DNA of 64,000 bases. It comes from Psychromonas marina (lineage in GTDB: Bacteria; Pseudomonadota; Gammaproteobacteria; Enterobacterales; Psychromonadaceae). The stretch spans positions 55,781 to 119,780 of the forward strand of contig NZ_BSPQ01000021.1 in NCBI RefSeq assembly GCF_030161115.1, in the 5' to 3' direction. Each line of letters begins with the position of its first letter. Positions within the stretch are counted from its first letter, which is position 1. The notes beneath the pieces are model-generated. The model was not told the DNA's origin, made no database searches, and saw only the letters and a program-made list of their open reading frames with translations. The position numbers were made by a program, and so were the translations under genes. Below are positions 53,067-61,348 of this stretch, in pieces.

Positions 53067-55853
53067 ATGAGCAATGATAATAAAGAGTATCTTTTAAATG
53101 AAAATGATTTACTTGTTTCATCGACTGACTTAGAAGGCAATATAACCTTTGCGGATGATGACTTTATTCGTATCAGTGGTTACGCTGAAGAAGAACTGAT
53201 TGGTAATCCACATAATATTGTTCGTCACCCCGATATGCCCAAAGAGGCCTTTGCCGATCTGTGGCAAAGTATCACGGAAGAAAAATGTTGGTCTGGTATT
53301 ATCAAAAACAGGCAAAAAAATGGCGGCTATTATTGGGTAAAAGCAGATGTGATACCACTTTACAAAGAAGGCGTACATATCGGTTTTATGTCCGTACGCT
53401 CTGCACCTAATAAAGTCGATTTAGAACGAGTAAAAAACCTATACCTAAAATTTAAATCGGGAGACCAAGGTAAGCTTATCTTCAAAAATGGTCGAATAAT
53501 TAAAAAAGCAGCTCCCACCTTTGCCTCTCTTTTCACCATAAAACAACGCCTACTGGGATTAGTGATTTTTGCCACTATTTCAATATTAGCGGTACTTGGC
53601 ATGGGGGTATACAGTACTTATACCGAAAAAGAATCTGTCCAACATATCTATCACGCCAATATAAAAGTATATGGTCAATTGAAAGAGATAAGTAGTCTCT
53701 GGCAAGAAAACCGATACTTATTAAACACTCCCCTACTCACTGATAATTATCAAGAAAACTTAAATGTCAGCCAAAAACTTAAACAAAACAGCCTTGGTTT
53801 AGAGCTGCTTATTTCACAATTAATGAATACTAATCAGCAATATGTTGATGCTGCCGGTGTTGAGCTATATGAACGAGTGGCGGCTGAAAATAATTTATTA
53901 GCAACGACATCGATACAACCGATTTATAATAATCTGATCAGTAATAATCAAACATCAATGGAGCGAGAACAATTAACGGCACTCATAGAGAATACGATTA
54001 CTGAAATAGAAACCTACCGAGCCGAAATACAAACGCACATCAACAGTATCGAAGAAGAAACCGAAGCAATATATCAATTTAGCCTAGAGGCCTTCCTTAA
54101 TGAAGTGATCATCTCAGTCGCATTGACAATAATGTGCGTTATCACCCTACTAATCATCACTTTCTTTTTTAATCGTGATATTCAATTCCGATTACAAGCA
54201 ATCAAACATTACTTTAATAAATTGGTCATTCAAGATTACCTGTTTGAAGTGAAGGTGGATAACCATGATGAAGTCGATCAAGTACTGCAATCATTAAAAA
54301 TAATGAAAGTACAGTTAGCTTTTAACATGGAGAAAATGAAACAAAAAGCGATCACCGCAACACGTATTAAAATAGCCCTCGATAATGTCAGTACAAATGT
54401 ACTGATTGCCGATAATGATAGAAATATCATTTATGCAAACCCAGCTGTTATTAAGATGTTTAAAAACTCCGAACAGCAATTAAAAGCGGTACTGCCTAAC
54501 TTCAATGCCGACCATATAGTCGGATCTAATATTGACCAATTTCATGAGAAACCATCACACCAAGCCCAATTGTTACAGACATTTACTTCAGAGCACCGTG
54601 CACAAGTGGAAGTTAATGGCTGTATATTCCAAATAATCACTAACCCTGTGATTGACGACGAGGAACAACGTATCGGTAGTGTTGCCGAATGGTCAGATCG
54701 CACATTAGAGATCGCCATTGAAAGAGACATTGAAAGTGTCATCCAGGCTGCTGTCAAAGGAGATTTTACGCAGAGAATGGATCTCGATGGTAAAAATGCC
54801 TTTTTTACCACACTCTGTGAAAGTATTAATCGCTTACTCGAAATAAGCGAAGTAAGTTTAGCTGATATAGTTCGAGTCTTATCTTCACTTGCTCAGGGTG
54901 ATCTGACTGCAAAAATAGAGGCCGACTATTCTGGCGCCTTTGGTGAATTAAAAGAAAGCTCCAACTTGACTGTATCTAAACTAAAAGAGATGATTTTACA
55001 AATTAAAATATCAGCCGATACGATTAACACCGCAGCAAAAGAGTTCGCCAGTGGTAATGTAGATTTATCACAACGTACCGAAAAACAAGCATCAAGCCTT
55101 GAAGTAACAGCATCGAGCATGGAAGAACTAACCGTCACCGTTAAACAAAACTCTGAACATGCCAAACAAGCGAACCATTTAGCCAAAGAGACCTCTACCA
55201 ATGCACTTGAAGGCGGTGATATAGTCAAAAAAGTCGTTGATAATATGAGTGAAATTAATACCAGCTCGCAGAAAATAATGAATATTATTTCAGTGATCGA
55301 CAGTATTGCCTTTCAAACAAATATACTCGCGCTTAATGCCGCTGTAGAAGCCGCAAGAGCCGGCGAACAAGGTAGAGGTTTTGCCGTAGTGGCCACAGAG
55401 GTACGAAACCTAGCACAACGCTCAGCGACGGCAGCAAAAGAGGTTAAAGCACTCATCAGTTCGTCAGTACAAAAAATTGAAACCGGTACAACACTTGCCG
55501 ATCAAGCAGGAAAATCTATCACTGATGTGGTTATCTCGATACAAGAGGTCGCGAAACTGATTGAAGGTATTACGATAGCATCAGTGGAACAAAGTGTCGG
55601 TATCGATCAAGTGAGCCGTGCTATTTTGCAAATTGATGATGTGACACAACAAAATTCAGCATTGGTGGAAGAAGGCTCGGCAGCAGCAAGTTCATTAGAA
55701 GAGCAAGTAGCGAATTTAGCTATTTATGTGGCGGCATTCGATACAGGTGAAGGAGCATTTCACCATGAGATGAAGCGAGTCAGCAGTACGAAACATAAAC
55801 ATAGCCCACACTTAGGCGATATCGATGATGATAACGATTGGTCAGAATTCTGA
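53067..55853 (+). CDS. Aer-like PAS methyl-accepting chemotaxis protein
   Basis: 928 aa. N-terminal PAS domain very like Aer: SGYAEEELIGNPHNIVRHP with the VRHPDMP segment and WSG, residues that bind FAD in Aer, so a redox or oxygen sensor is likely. TM1 about 160-182, helical sensory region, TM2 about 345-370, HAMP, a second PAS (about 435-545), then the signalling domain with hairpin tip DSIAFQTNILALNAAVEAAR and EVRNLAQRSA. The last five residues DWSEF fit the CheR-docking pentapeptide (xWxxF). Overlaps cheR by one base. Confidence 0.92.
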   Translation: MSNDNKEYLLNENDLLVSSTDLEGNITFADDDFIRISGYAEEELIGNPHNIVRHPDMPKEAFADLWQSITEEKCWSGIIKNRQKNGGYYWVKADVIPLYKEGVHIGFMSVRSAPNKVDLERVKNLYLKFKSGDQGKLIFKNGRIIKKAAPTFASLFTIKQRLLGLVIFATISILAVLGMGVYSTYTEKESVQHIYHANIKVYGQLKEISSLWQENRYLLNTPLLTDNYQENLNVSQKLKQNSLGLELLISQLMNTNQQYVDAAGVELYERVAAENNLLATTSIQPIYNNLISNNQTSMEREQLTALIENTITEIETYRAEIQTHINSIEEETEAIYQFSLEAFLNEVIISVALTIMCVITLLIITFFFNRDIQFRLQAIKHYFNKLVIQDYLFEVKVDNHDEVDQVLQSLKIMKVQLAFNMEKMKQKAITATRIKIALDNVSTNVLIADNDRNIIYANPAVIKMFKNSEQQLKAVLPNFNADHIVGSNIDQFHEKPSHQAQLLQTFTSEHRAQVEVNGCIFQIITNPVIDDEEQRIGSVAEWSDRTLEIAIERDIESVIQAAVKGDFTQRMDLDGKNAFFTTLCESINRLLEISEVSLADIVRVLSSLAQGDLTAKIEADYSGAFGELKESSNLTVSKLKEMILQIKISADTINTAAKEFASGNVDLSQRTEKQASSLEVTASSMEELTVTVKQNSEHAKQANHLAKETSTNALEGGDIVKKVVDNMSEINTSSQKIMNIISVIDSIAFQTNILALNAAVEAARAGEQGRGFAVVATEVRNLAQRSATAAKEVKALISSSVQKIETGTTLADQAGKSITDVVISIQEVAKLIEGITIASVEQSVGIDQVSRAILQIDDVTQQNSALVEEGSAAASSLEEQVANLAIYVAAFDTGEGAFHHEMKRVSSTKHKHSPHLGDIDDDNDWSEF

Positions 55854-56680
55854 TGAATACATTTGATGAAACCTTCGAACTGACACAAAATGACTTTCAA
55901 GCGATTGCTTTTTTGCTTTATAACAACGTCGGAATATCTCTATCCGAAAGCAAAAAACACCTCGTATACAATCGCTTAATTCACCGGATAAGATCAAAAA
56001 AGTTATCAAGTTTCAAACAATATATCCATTTATTAGATGATAAGAATGCACCGGAATGGAATTATTTTCTTAACGCATTAACCACCAACCTGACCTCTTT
56101 TTATCGAGAGCCTTATCATTTTGAATTATTGGCAGAGTATGCCAGTAAGCACCTGATCCATAAAAGCCAAACACAGCCAATCAAAGTTTGGTGTTCAGCC
56201 TGCTCAACTGGAGAAGAGGCCTATAGTATTGCAATGACTTTAATCGATACTTTTGGTTGCATTGACCCGCCCGTAAAAATATTAGCCACAGATTTAAATA
56301 CTGATGTTTTACAACGTGCTAAAAAAGGGATTTACAGTGTTAAAGAGTTAGAAAATTTAACAGACCAACAGAAAAAGAAATTTTTTAATTGCGATAGTAA
56401 AAAACAATACTTTCAAGTAAAAAAAGAAGTGAAAGCATTGATCAGTTTTAAAAGATTAAACTTAATTAGCAAACAATGGCCAATGGCGAAACAATTCGAT
56501 GTGATATTTTGCAGAAATGTCATGATCTATTTTGATAAACAAACGCAGCAACAATTACTACGAAAACTAGCCCATTATCTACCAATAGATGCACGACTCT
56601 TTATTGGCCACTCAGAAAGTATCTCAACCACACAAACAGCATTTAAATTGATGGGTCAAACCATGTATAAGAGGGTGTAG
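55853..56680 (+). CDS. cheR: CheR chemoreceptor glutamate methyltransferase
   Basis: 275 aa. N-terminal helical domain and a SAM-binding domain with VWCSACSTGEEAYSIAMTL and DVIFCRNVMIYFD. It methylates glutamates of the neighbouring receptor. The start at 55853 is chosen because its ATG shares a base with the TGA stop of the receptor gene (TGATG); a TTG five codons earlier is unlikely. Confidence 0.94.
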   Translation: MNTFDETFELTQNDFQAIAFLLYNNVGISLSESKKHLVYNRLIHRIRSKKLSSFKQYIHLLDDKNAPEWNYFLNALTTNLTSFYREPYHFELLAEYASKHLIHKSQTQPIKVWCSACSTGEEAYSIAMTLIDTFGCIDPPVKILATDLNTDVLQRAKKGIYSVKELENLTDQQKKKFFNCDSKKQYFQVKKEVKALISFKRLNLISKQWPMAKQFDVIFCRNVMIYFDKQTQQQLLRKLAHYLPIDARLFIGHSESISTTQTAFKLMGQTMYKRV

Positions 56681-56682
56681 AT

Positions 56683-57714
56683 ATGACCATTAACGTGTTA
56701 ATCACTGATACCTCTGCTGATGTTTGCAAAGAGCTTGAACGCATTATTAGCCAACAAAATGATATGCAAGTGATCGGTATTGCCAATGATGCTTTTCAAG
56801 CAAGAAAAATGATAAAAACATTACAGCCCGATGTGTTAACCCTCTCTATCGAGTTCCCAAGAATGAATGGGTTACATTTTCTAGATAAGCTAATGAGCCT
56901 TCGTCCAATGCCCGTTGTCATTATATCGAAATTAGCAGAAGAAAAATCGCTCATTACCGAACAAGCATTAAAAATAGGCGCAACAGCCTGTATCTATAAA
57001 CCCCAAATAGAGCATTTCGACTATATCGCGTTAGAGGTTGTAAAACAGATTCGAGAAGCTACACAGATATATGAAAAAAGAGTTTTAAATCAACTCCATG
57101 AAAATAAAAAAGAAAAGCTAGACCAAGGTAAATACCTGATTGCCATTGGCGCATCAACTGGTGGTACTGAAGCAATAACAAAGATATTAACTGAAATGCC
57201 AGCAAGTTGCCCAGGCATTGTCATTGCACAACATATGCCGAAGGGTTTTACCGCTTCTTTTGCAACACGCCTTACAGGTCTTTGTAATATTGACGTTTGT
57301 GAAGCCAAACATAACCAGCTAATAAGACCCGGTCACGCGTATATTGCGCCTGGAGATTTCCACCTATTAGTTCAAAAGCGTGCGGGGTGTTATTACACGA
57401 TACTCTGCGATAAAGACCCCGTTAATTTACATAAGCCATCTATCGACGTATTGTTTACATCCGTAGCAGATAATATTAAGACATGCGCAATAGGCATTAT
57501 ATTAACGGGTATGGGTAAAGATGGCGCTCAAGGATTGTTAAAGATGCATCACTCAGGAGCTGAAACATTCGCTCAGAATGAAGCGAGCTGTGTCGTTTAT
57601 GGTATGCCCAAAGAAGCAAAAAGAATCGGAGCAGTGAAACATCAACTTCCGTTAGAGAATATTGCCAATGCGATACTAAATTATGTTAAAGGTCCTAGCC
57701 CCCAAAAAAAATAA
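56683..57714 (+). CDS. cheB: CheB-type methylesterase with a degenerate receiver domain
   Basis: 343 aa. The C-terminal methylesterase is intact: GASTGGTEA with catalytic Ser, AQHMPKGFTASFA with His and TGMGKDGA with Asp. The N-terminal receiver is altered: the phosphoacceptor Asp56 of TLDIEMP is Ser55 here (TLSIEFP, codon TCT at 56845), and the acidic pair is reduced to one (ITDTS). It therefore cannot be activated by the normal Asp phosphorylation. It may be constitutive or controlled otherwise. Last gene of the operon, two bases after cheR. Confidence 0.9.
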   Translation: MTINVLITDTSADVCKELERIISQQNDMQVIGIANDAFQARKMIKTLQPDVLTLSIEFPRMNGLHFLDKLMSLRPMPVVIISKLAEEKSLITEQALKIGATACIYKPQIEHFDYIALEVVKQIREATQIYEKRVLNQLHENKKEKLDQGKYLIAIGASTGGTEAITKILTEMPASCPGIVIAQHMPKGFTASFATRLTGLCNIDVCEAKHNQLIRPGHAYIAPGDFHLLVQKRAGCYYTILCDKDPVNLHKPSIDVLFTSVADNIKTCAIGIILTGMGKDGAQGLLKMHHSGAETFAQNEASCVVYGMPKEAKRIGAVKHQLPLENIANAILNYVKGPSPQKK

Positions 57715-57768
57715 AGTGGCTACATTAAAACGGTAACCACATTTCTAGCTATAAAACATACTGATTTT

Positions 57769-58218
57769 TTATAACGTTAAAAAGTAGTTATAAAAACCAA
57801 CCTCTTTTTCATAACCCAGAGACTCATAAAGTGCCTGAGCATTTACATTGTCTTCTGCTGTCTCAAGTGCAATACCTTTTGCATTACTTTCAATGGCAAA
57901 TAACTTAGCTGTATCCATCAACTTTTTCCCTACGCCTAATCGCCTAGCAGAAGGTGTAACATAGAGATCATTTAAGACCCAACTCGACGCCGCGGAAAGT
58001 GAAGAAAACGTAGGGTACAATTGTGTAAAACCTAGTGCATTATCGTTTTCATCATAAGCATAAAATATCACAGAGTCTTTATTCTTTAAGCGCTCAGCAA
58101 TAAAACTAACCGCTAACTCTAAATCGTCATCTTGTTTGTAAAAAACACGGTAATCATTAAATAACTCACTAACTTCATTAAGGTTTTCTGATGTTGCTCG
58201 TTTTATATTAATATACAT
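57769..58218 (-). CDS. GNAT-family N-acetyltransferase
   Basis: 149 aa. GNAT motifs: LNDLYVTPSARRLGVGKKLMDTA (acetyl-CoA loop) and ALETAEDNVNAQALYESLGY, typical of small-molecule acetyltransferases. Convergent with cheB. It is near the left edge of the cassette region but no clear attC flanks it, so it may be chromosomal or a fixed old cassette. Confidence 0.87.
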   Translation of the reverse strand: MYINIKRATSENLNEVSELFNDYRVFYKQDDDLELAVSFIAERLKNKDSVIFYAYDENDNALGFTQLYPTFSSLSAASSWVLNDLYVTPSARRLGVGKKLMDTAKLFAIESNAKGIALETAEDNVNAQALYESLGYEKEVGFYNYFLTL

Positions 58219-58429
58219 TTTTGTCTCCAGAAGGTAACGCTAACTAAAAGTTTACGATACATAGTAAAGCACAAAAGTGTACCGACTCATATTGTGTGAT
58301 TAAAAATTATTGAATTACTTGGAATATTTAATTACGTCTTATGAAACACCGTCAATTTCAATAAATACAGCGGAGTCCATCACTAATTGAAATTAGTTAT
58401 ATTATTTCTCAGCTGCGTTTTAATTCCGT
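58219..58429. other. Spacer at the left edge of the cassette region
   Basis: About 210 bp without a gene. Short complementary words at 58370-58440 may be remnants of a degenerate attC, too weak to call. Confidence 0.35.
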
Positions 58430-58681
58430 TTAGCGATGCTTGTACTGAGTTGGGCAATAACCTCTCGATACATCAGAGTGACGAAGTTTAAGATGCTTTG
58501 TTGATCGTCCGGAAACTCGGGAACGCCAAAGTTTAAAACTGCCAAACTTTAGACGACTGCGCATGAAGCGAATGACTTCAGACTCATTCAAACCAAATTG
58601 TATCTCAATCACCTCAAATGAAGTTCTATCTTCCCACGCCATTTCAATAATACGGGATTCACTTTCTTTGCATAATTTCAT
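58430..58681 (-). CDS. TIGR03643-family small protein
   Basis: 83 aa. The core MKLCKESESRIIEMAWEDRT then FEVIEIQFGLNESEVIRFMR and RSRVSGRSTKHLKLRHS matches the TIGR03643 family (unknown function, helix-turn-helix-like). The start at 58681 is chosen for the AGAGAA site; an upstream in-frame ATG is less likely. A leftward cassette-type gene. Confidence 0.85.
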   Translation of the reverse strand: MKLCKESESRIIEMAWEDRTSFEVIEIQFGLNESEVIRFMRSRLKFGSFKLWRSRVSGRSTKHLKLRHSDVSRGYCPTQYKHR

Positions 58682-58775
58682 TGAATTCTCTTTGACTATA
58701 AACATAGTAAGCATACGTTTATACTACATTTTCAGATCAAATAATCGGCACTTTAAACGTCATTCCAACGCCTTG

Positions 58776-59282
58776 TTAGTCCTGCGATAAGAATGACTCA
58801 TGATATACAACAGTGCCTTTCGGGTAAGAACCTTTAAGTAGTGCGACTTGAAAATATTCTGGAGGAACATCAGGAAGTACTAGGCCATCTATTGATGCAA
58901 AGCCAAATCGACGATAATAATTAGGATCACCAAGTATTACACAGCCATTAGCATTAAGGTTTTTTAATTCGATAAGAGCTGCATGCATTAGCTTAGAGCC
59001 AATTCCTTTATTTTGTTCAGTTGGGACTACAGAAATGGGCCCCAAACCATACCAATCAGTTGAACCGTTCGAGATAGTAACAGGCGACAATGCGACATGC
59101 CCGACTATTTTAGATGAGTCTTCAGCAACAATTGAAACAGACAGCATTCCCGAATCTCTCAATGCATCCACAATAAATTGTTCCGTGTGATCTGTATGCG
59201 GAGCATCAAGAAATGCTGAGATTGTAGTTTTATGAATTTCTTGAATATCACTAGTTTTTTCTAGTCGAATAATAATAGACAT
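58776..59282 (-). CDS. GNAT-family N-acetyltransferase (YhbS-like) in an integron cassette
   Basis: 168 aa. WYGLGPISVVPTEQNKGIGS carries the acetyl-CoA loop; GCVILGDPNYYRRFGFAS is the YhbS-type signature. It sits between the higBA attC (right) and a degenerate end (58770-58780, CCTTGTTAG, on the left), so it is a cassette gene read leftward. RBS GGAGATG. Substrate unknown. Confidence 0.87.
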   Translation of the reverse strand: MSIIIRLEKTSDIQEIHKTTISAFLDAPHTDHTEQFIVDALRDSGMLSVSIVAEDSSKIVGHVALSPVTISNGSTDWYGLGPISVVPTEQNKGIGSKLMHAALIELKNLNANGCVILGDPNYYRRFGFASIDGLVLPDVPPEYFQVALLKGSYPKGTVVYHESFLSQD

Positions 59283-59300
59283 TTAAACATCTCCAAATAG

Positions 59301-59404
59301 GGCTAACGACGCACTAAGCCGACAAAAATAGTTGGTTATAATGTGTAGTGTAGCGAAGTGAAACGTAACCAACTCTTTTTTTGTTCCGTTTAAGTGCCTT
59401 ATAG
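59301..59404 (-). repeat. attC recombination site of the higBA cassette
   Basis: Imperfect inverted repeat: GGCTAACGAC...AAGCCGAC on one side and GTTCCGTTTAAGTGCCTTATAG on the other, with the stem core AGTTGGTTA/TAACCAACT inside. R-box-like ends (CTAAC, TTATAG) and extrahelical mismatches are those of an integron attC. It follows the higA stop. Confidence 0.8.
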
Positions 59405-59713
59405 CTCTGCAATGTGCGTGAGAGTTTCTGGGTGACGCTGTACTAATTTCAAAAGCGTAACTGCTTGCCCATTAGGAGCGCTGCGTCCTTGTTCCCAATT
59501 CTCTAACGTACGGGAAGATGTATGAAGTAAACTAGCAAATACACCACGAGACATATTAAACCTCTCTCGAATATGTACTATTTCATTAGGCGAAATATCA
59601 AGTTCATTAACATTGTTTACATGATGTGTTTTAAGAGTAAGTTTACCCTCAGAATGCTCTTTTGCTTCAACAAGAGCTGAACTTAATTCTGTAAATAAAT
59701 CACGATTGCTCAT
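59399..59713 (-). CDS. higA: HigA-2-type antitoxin, XRE family
   Basis: 104 aa, the same length as the Vibrio cholerae superintegron HigA-2 antitoxin as I recall it. The N-terminal flexible arm (FTELSSALVEAKEHSEGKL) is followed by a helix-turn-helix with GVFASLLHTSSRTLENWEQG, near identical to that family. It neutralises HigB-2 and represses the operon through the palindrome at 60041. It overlaps the toxin gene by 14 bp. Confidence 0.95.
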   Translation of the reverse strand: MSNRDLFTELSSALVEAKEHSEGKLTLKTHHVNNVNELDISPNEIVHIRERFNMSRGVFASLLHTSSRTLENWEQGRSAPNGQAVTLLKLVQRHPETLTHIAEL

Positions 59714-60032
59714 TACGCCATACCTCCATAAAAGACTTTAACTGTTTCTTTTGATCTGCGGTTAAATCCGACATTTCACTCTTTCCATAAATAGTTAGTA
59801 AATAGCAACGTCGTTTTTCAGAAAGAAAGTAATAAATTACACGTGAACCTCCACGCTTTCCTTTACCCTTACTTGCAACTCGAACCTTCCGCAAACCACC
59901 GGTACCTTGAATTACATCACCCTTCTTCGGGTTTAACATTAACTCAGCTTGAAACTGTCTAAATTCTTCATCACTGAGGTGATCATTTCGGTATTTCTAA
60001 AATATTGTTGATTCTACAAATATACATTTCAT
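59700..60032 (-). pseudogene. higB: higB-2 toxin gene with an amber stop at codon 12
   Basis: Reading from ATG at 60032 gives MKCIFVESTIF, then TAG at 59999-59997, then KYRNDHLSDEEFRQFQAELM and so on without further stops to 59700: 110 codons in all, the length of the RelE/HigB-2 mRNA interferase of Vibrio. At the stop the family has Glu (IFEKYR), so one GAG to TAG change explains it. A 79-aa N-truncated product from an internal ATG (59939) might still be made but lacks the first strand and helix. The operator palindrome and antitoxin remain intact. Confidence 0.85.
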
Positions 60033-60040
60033 AAGGGAAA

Positions 60041-60059
60041 TATACGCAAGTAGCGTATA
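60041..60059. promoter_or_regulatory. higBA operator palindrome
   Basis: TATACGC-AAGTA-GCGTATA, perfect 7-bp arms, just upstream of the toxin start codon. It is the expected HigA/HigBA autorepression site. Confidence 0.7.
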
Positions 60060-60267
60060 GATAACAAGGTGGATATGATTTGAGCTATAACGAGGCTGTA
60101 GAATTTCTCGTTTCAACCTGATTATATTAAATAAAAACCACAATAATTCACATTCAATTGTGATTCAATACAATCTTATGATTTAAATAACTGACTGATT
60201 AAATTGAGAAATATGTCGATGAATTAGCTTAATTAGCCTGGGTTATGGGGTGTTAGGGCTTTGCCCT

Positions 60268-60502
60268 TGACTCAATGAGCAGTGTTAGAGCTTGTTTAGA
60301 TAACGCAGTTGTAGAACGATTTTTTGGTAGTTTAAAGAATGAATGGTTATTAAATGTTGTTCACTTAGCACGTGATGCAATGATGATGGATACTGAAGAA
60401 TATATCCGTTATTACAACCACGAACGGCTTCATACAACACTCGGCGACTTAACGCCGATTAACTATGAAAATTTACAAAGTCAGGTGTCCGGTTGGGCTT
60501 GA
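60268..60502 (+). pseudogene. C-terminal fragment of an IS3-family transposase (integrase catalytic core)
   Basis: About 75 residues: SVRACLDNAVVERFFGSLKN with the third catalytic Glu, EYIRYYNHERLHTTLGDLTP to the normal C-terminal end. The upstream 200-odd residues, including the first two Asp, are missing and the frame is closed just before. Non-functional remnant. Confidence 0.85.
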
Positions 60503-60514
60503 CCAGAATACTTT

Positions 60515-60799
60515 CAGGTATCCTGCAAAACGGACATATTGCCTACCCGCTGTTTCAATTTGTTTTACACTCAACCATAATTCTTTACCTGCTGGACAAC
60601 GGCACGTCAGCGAATTTTTATTAAAGTAAAAATCCTTACTGCTAAAGAGTCTCACTCTACCTTTACTACGTTTTAATCGCCGTTTTTCCTGCTCACTATG
60701 ATAGGTCTTACTTGTCTGAAAGAGTGGATTACGACTTCTAAATGCGGTGTCTGCTATATAAGTATCTAACCCTGTTGTTGCCATGAACTCAAGGCTCAC
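60515..60799 (-). pseudogene. Internal fragment of an IS1182-family transposase
   Basis: About 95 family residues: YIADTAFRSRNPLFQTSKTY, then RRLKRSKGRVRLFSSKDF and the zinc-ribbon-like CRCPAGKELW. The similarity stops at GYLK, where the sequence runs into the end of the IS3 fragment. Both ends of the gene are gone. Confidence 0.85.
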
Positions 60800-60912
60800 T
60801 TAATAACTATTAGATCACAGCAGAACAGTGCATGCAAGTACGTTTTTCATACAACACAGGTTAAATGAAAAAGAACGTAAAAACGTTCTTTTGGGAGAAA
60901 TTCTACAGCCTC

Positions 60913-61000
60913 AACGCCTCGTTAAGCGGATAAAAATGGTTGGCTATAATCGCGAAGCGAAGTCCAGCACGAAGTGCAAAGGTGCTGCGCCTTGTTATGT
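60913..61000 (-). repeat. Right part of an attC interrupted by the IS element
   Basis: GCCTCGTTAAGCGGATAAAAATGG continues to GCGCCTTGTTATG. Its left R-box (ATAAC) is on the other side of the IS1182-type remnant (60086-60091). The two halves are less symmetric than in the neighbouring sites. Confidence 0.6.
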
Positions 61001-61005
61001 GCCTG

Positions 61006-61226
61006 TTAGCCATTAGTTTTGCCTACTTTTTTTATAATTTCTATGATGATTGCAATACAGATTAATATCACCCCTATAATTAAAGAAAAAGCACAAATTG
61101 GTAGAAATAGGCTTTCATGAAGATGTTTGTTTTCATCGATATATTGATAATGTGTATTTTCTACAATTAGGCTAATAACCCCGATTAGTATAAAAACATC
61201 CCTGAAATTCCTAATTTCGCTTTCAA
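61006..61226 (-). pseudogene. Small membrane-protein cassette gene with a frameshift
   Basis: From a TTG at 61226 (AAGGATGAG site upstream) the frame reads KAKLGISGMF and then needs one extra T in a T5 run to continue as ILIGVISLIVENTHYQYID, then two more membrane-type segments ending in EIIKKVGKTNG and a stop at 61006. With that base the product is about 73 aa with two membrane helices. The attC at the left and the next attC at the right place it as a cassette. Not recognised. Confidence 0.5.
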
Positions 61227-61248
61227 ATTATACTCATCCTTTTTGATA

Positions 61249-61336
61249 AATAACGCCTCAATAATGGGCCGCAACGCAGACGCAAAGCGCCGGAGTGGCG
61301 GTCCACCCGTGAGGCGTCATTGATTGACTTGTTATG
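61249..61336 (-). repeat. attC site of the two-gene lipoprotein cassette
   Basis: TAACGCCTCA on one side pairs with TGAGGCGTCA on the other; the site begins ATAACG and ends TTGTTATG, with the inner arm GGGCCGC/GCGGTCC. VCR-like shape. Confidence 0.8.
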
Positions 61337-61348
61337 AAAAATACGGAA

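Larger units (their letters stand above)
60092..60912. mobile_element. Decayed IS1182-type element with 18-bp inverted ends, containing an IS3 fragment
   Basis: GAGGCTGTAGAATTTCTC at 60092-60109 and its exact complement at 60895-60912 bound an 821-bp segment. Inside are a fragment of an IS1182-family transposase and a fragment of an IS3-family transposase. A full IS1182 is near 1.8 kb, so most of it is lost. The left end abuts ATAAC and the right end abuts AACGCCTCGTTAAGCGG, i.e. it sits in an attC. Confidence 0.7.

Noticed and set aside
58690..58780. Degenerate attC to the left of the GNAT cassette
   Set aside because: ACGTTTA/TAAACGT and the CCTTGTTAG end are suggestive, but the rest does not pair; too weak to list as a site.
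60828..61016. 62-residue frame through the right IS end and attC
   Set aside because: It spans an IS terminal repeat and an attC, so it is a chance frame.
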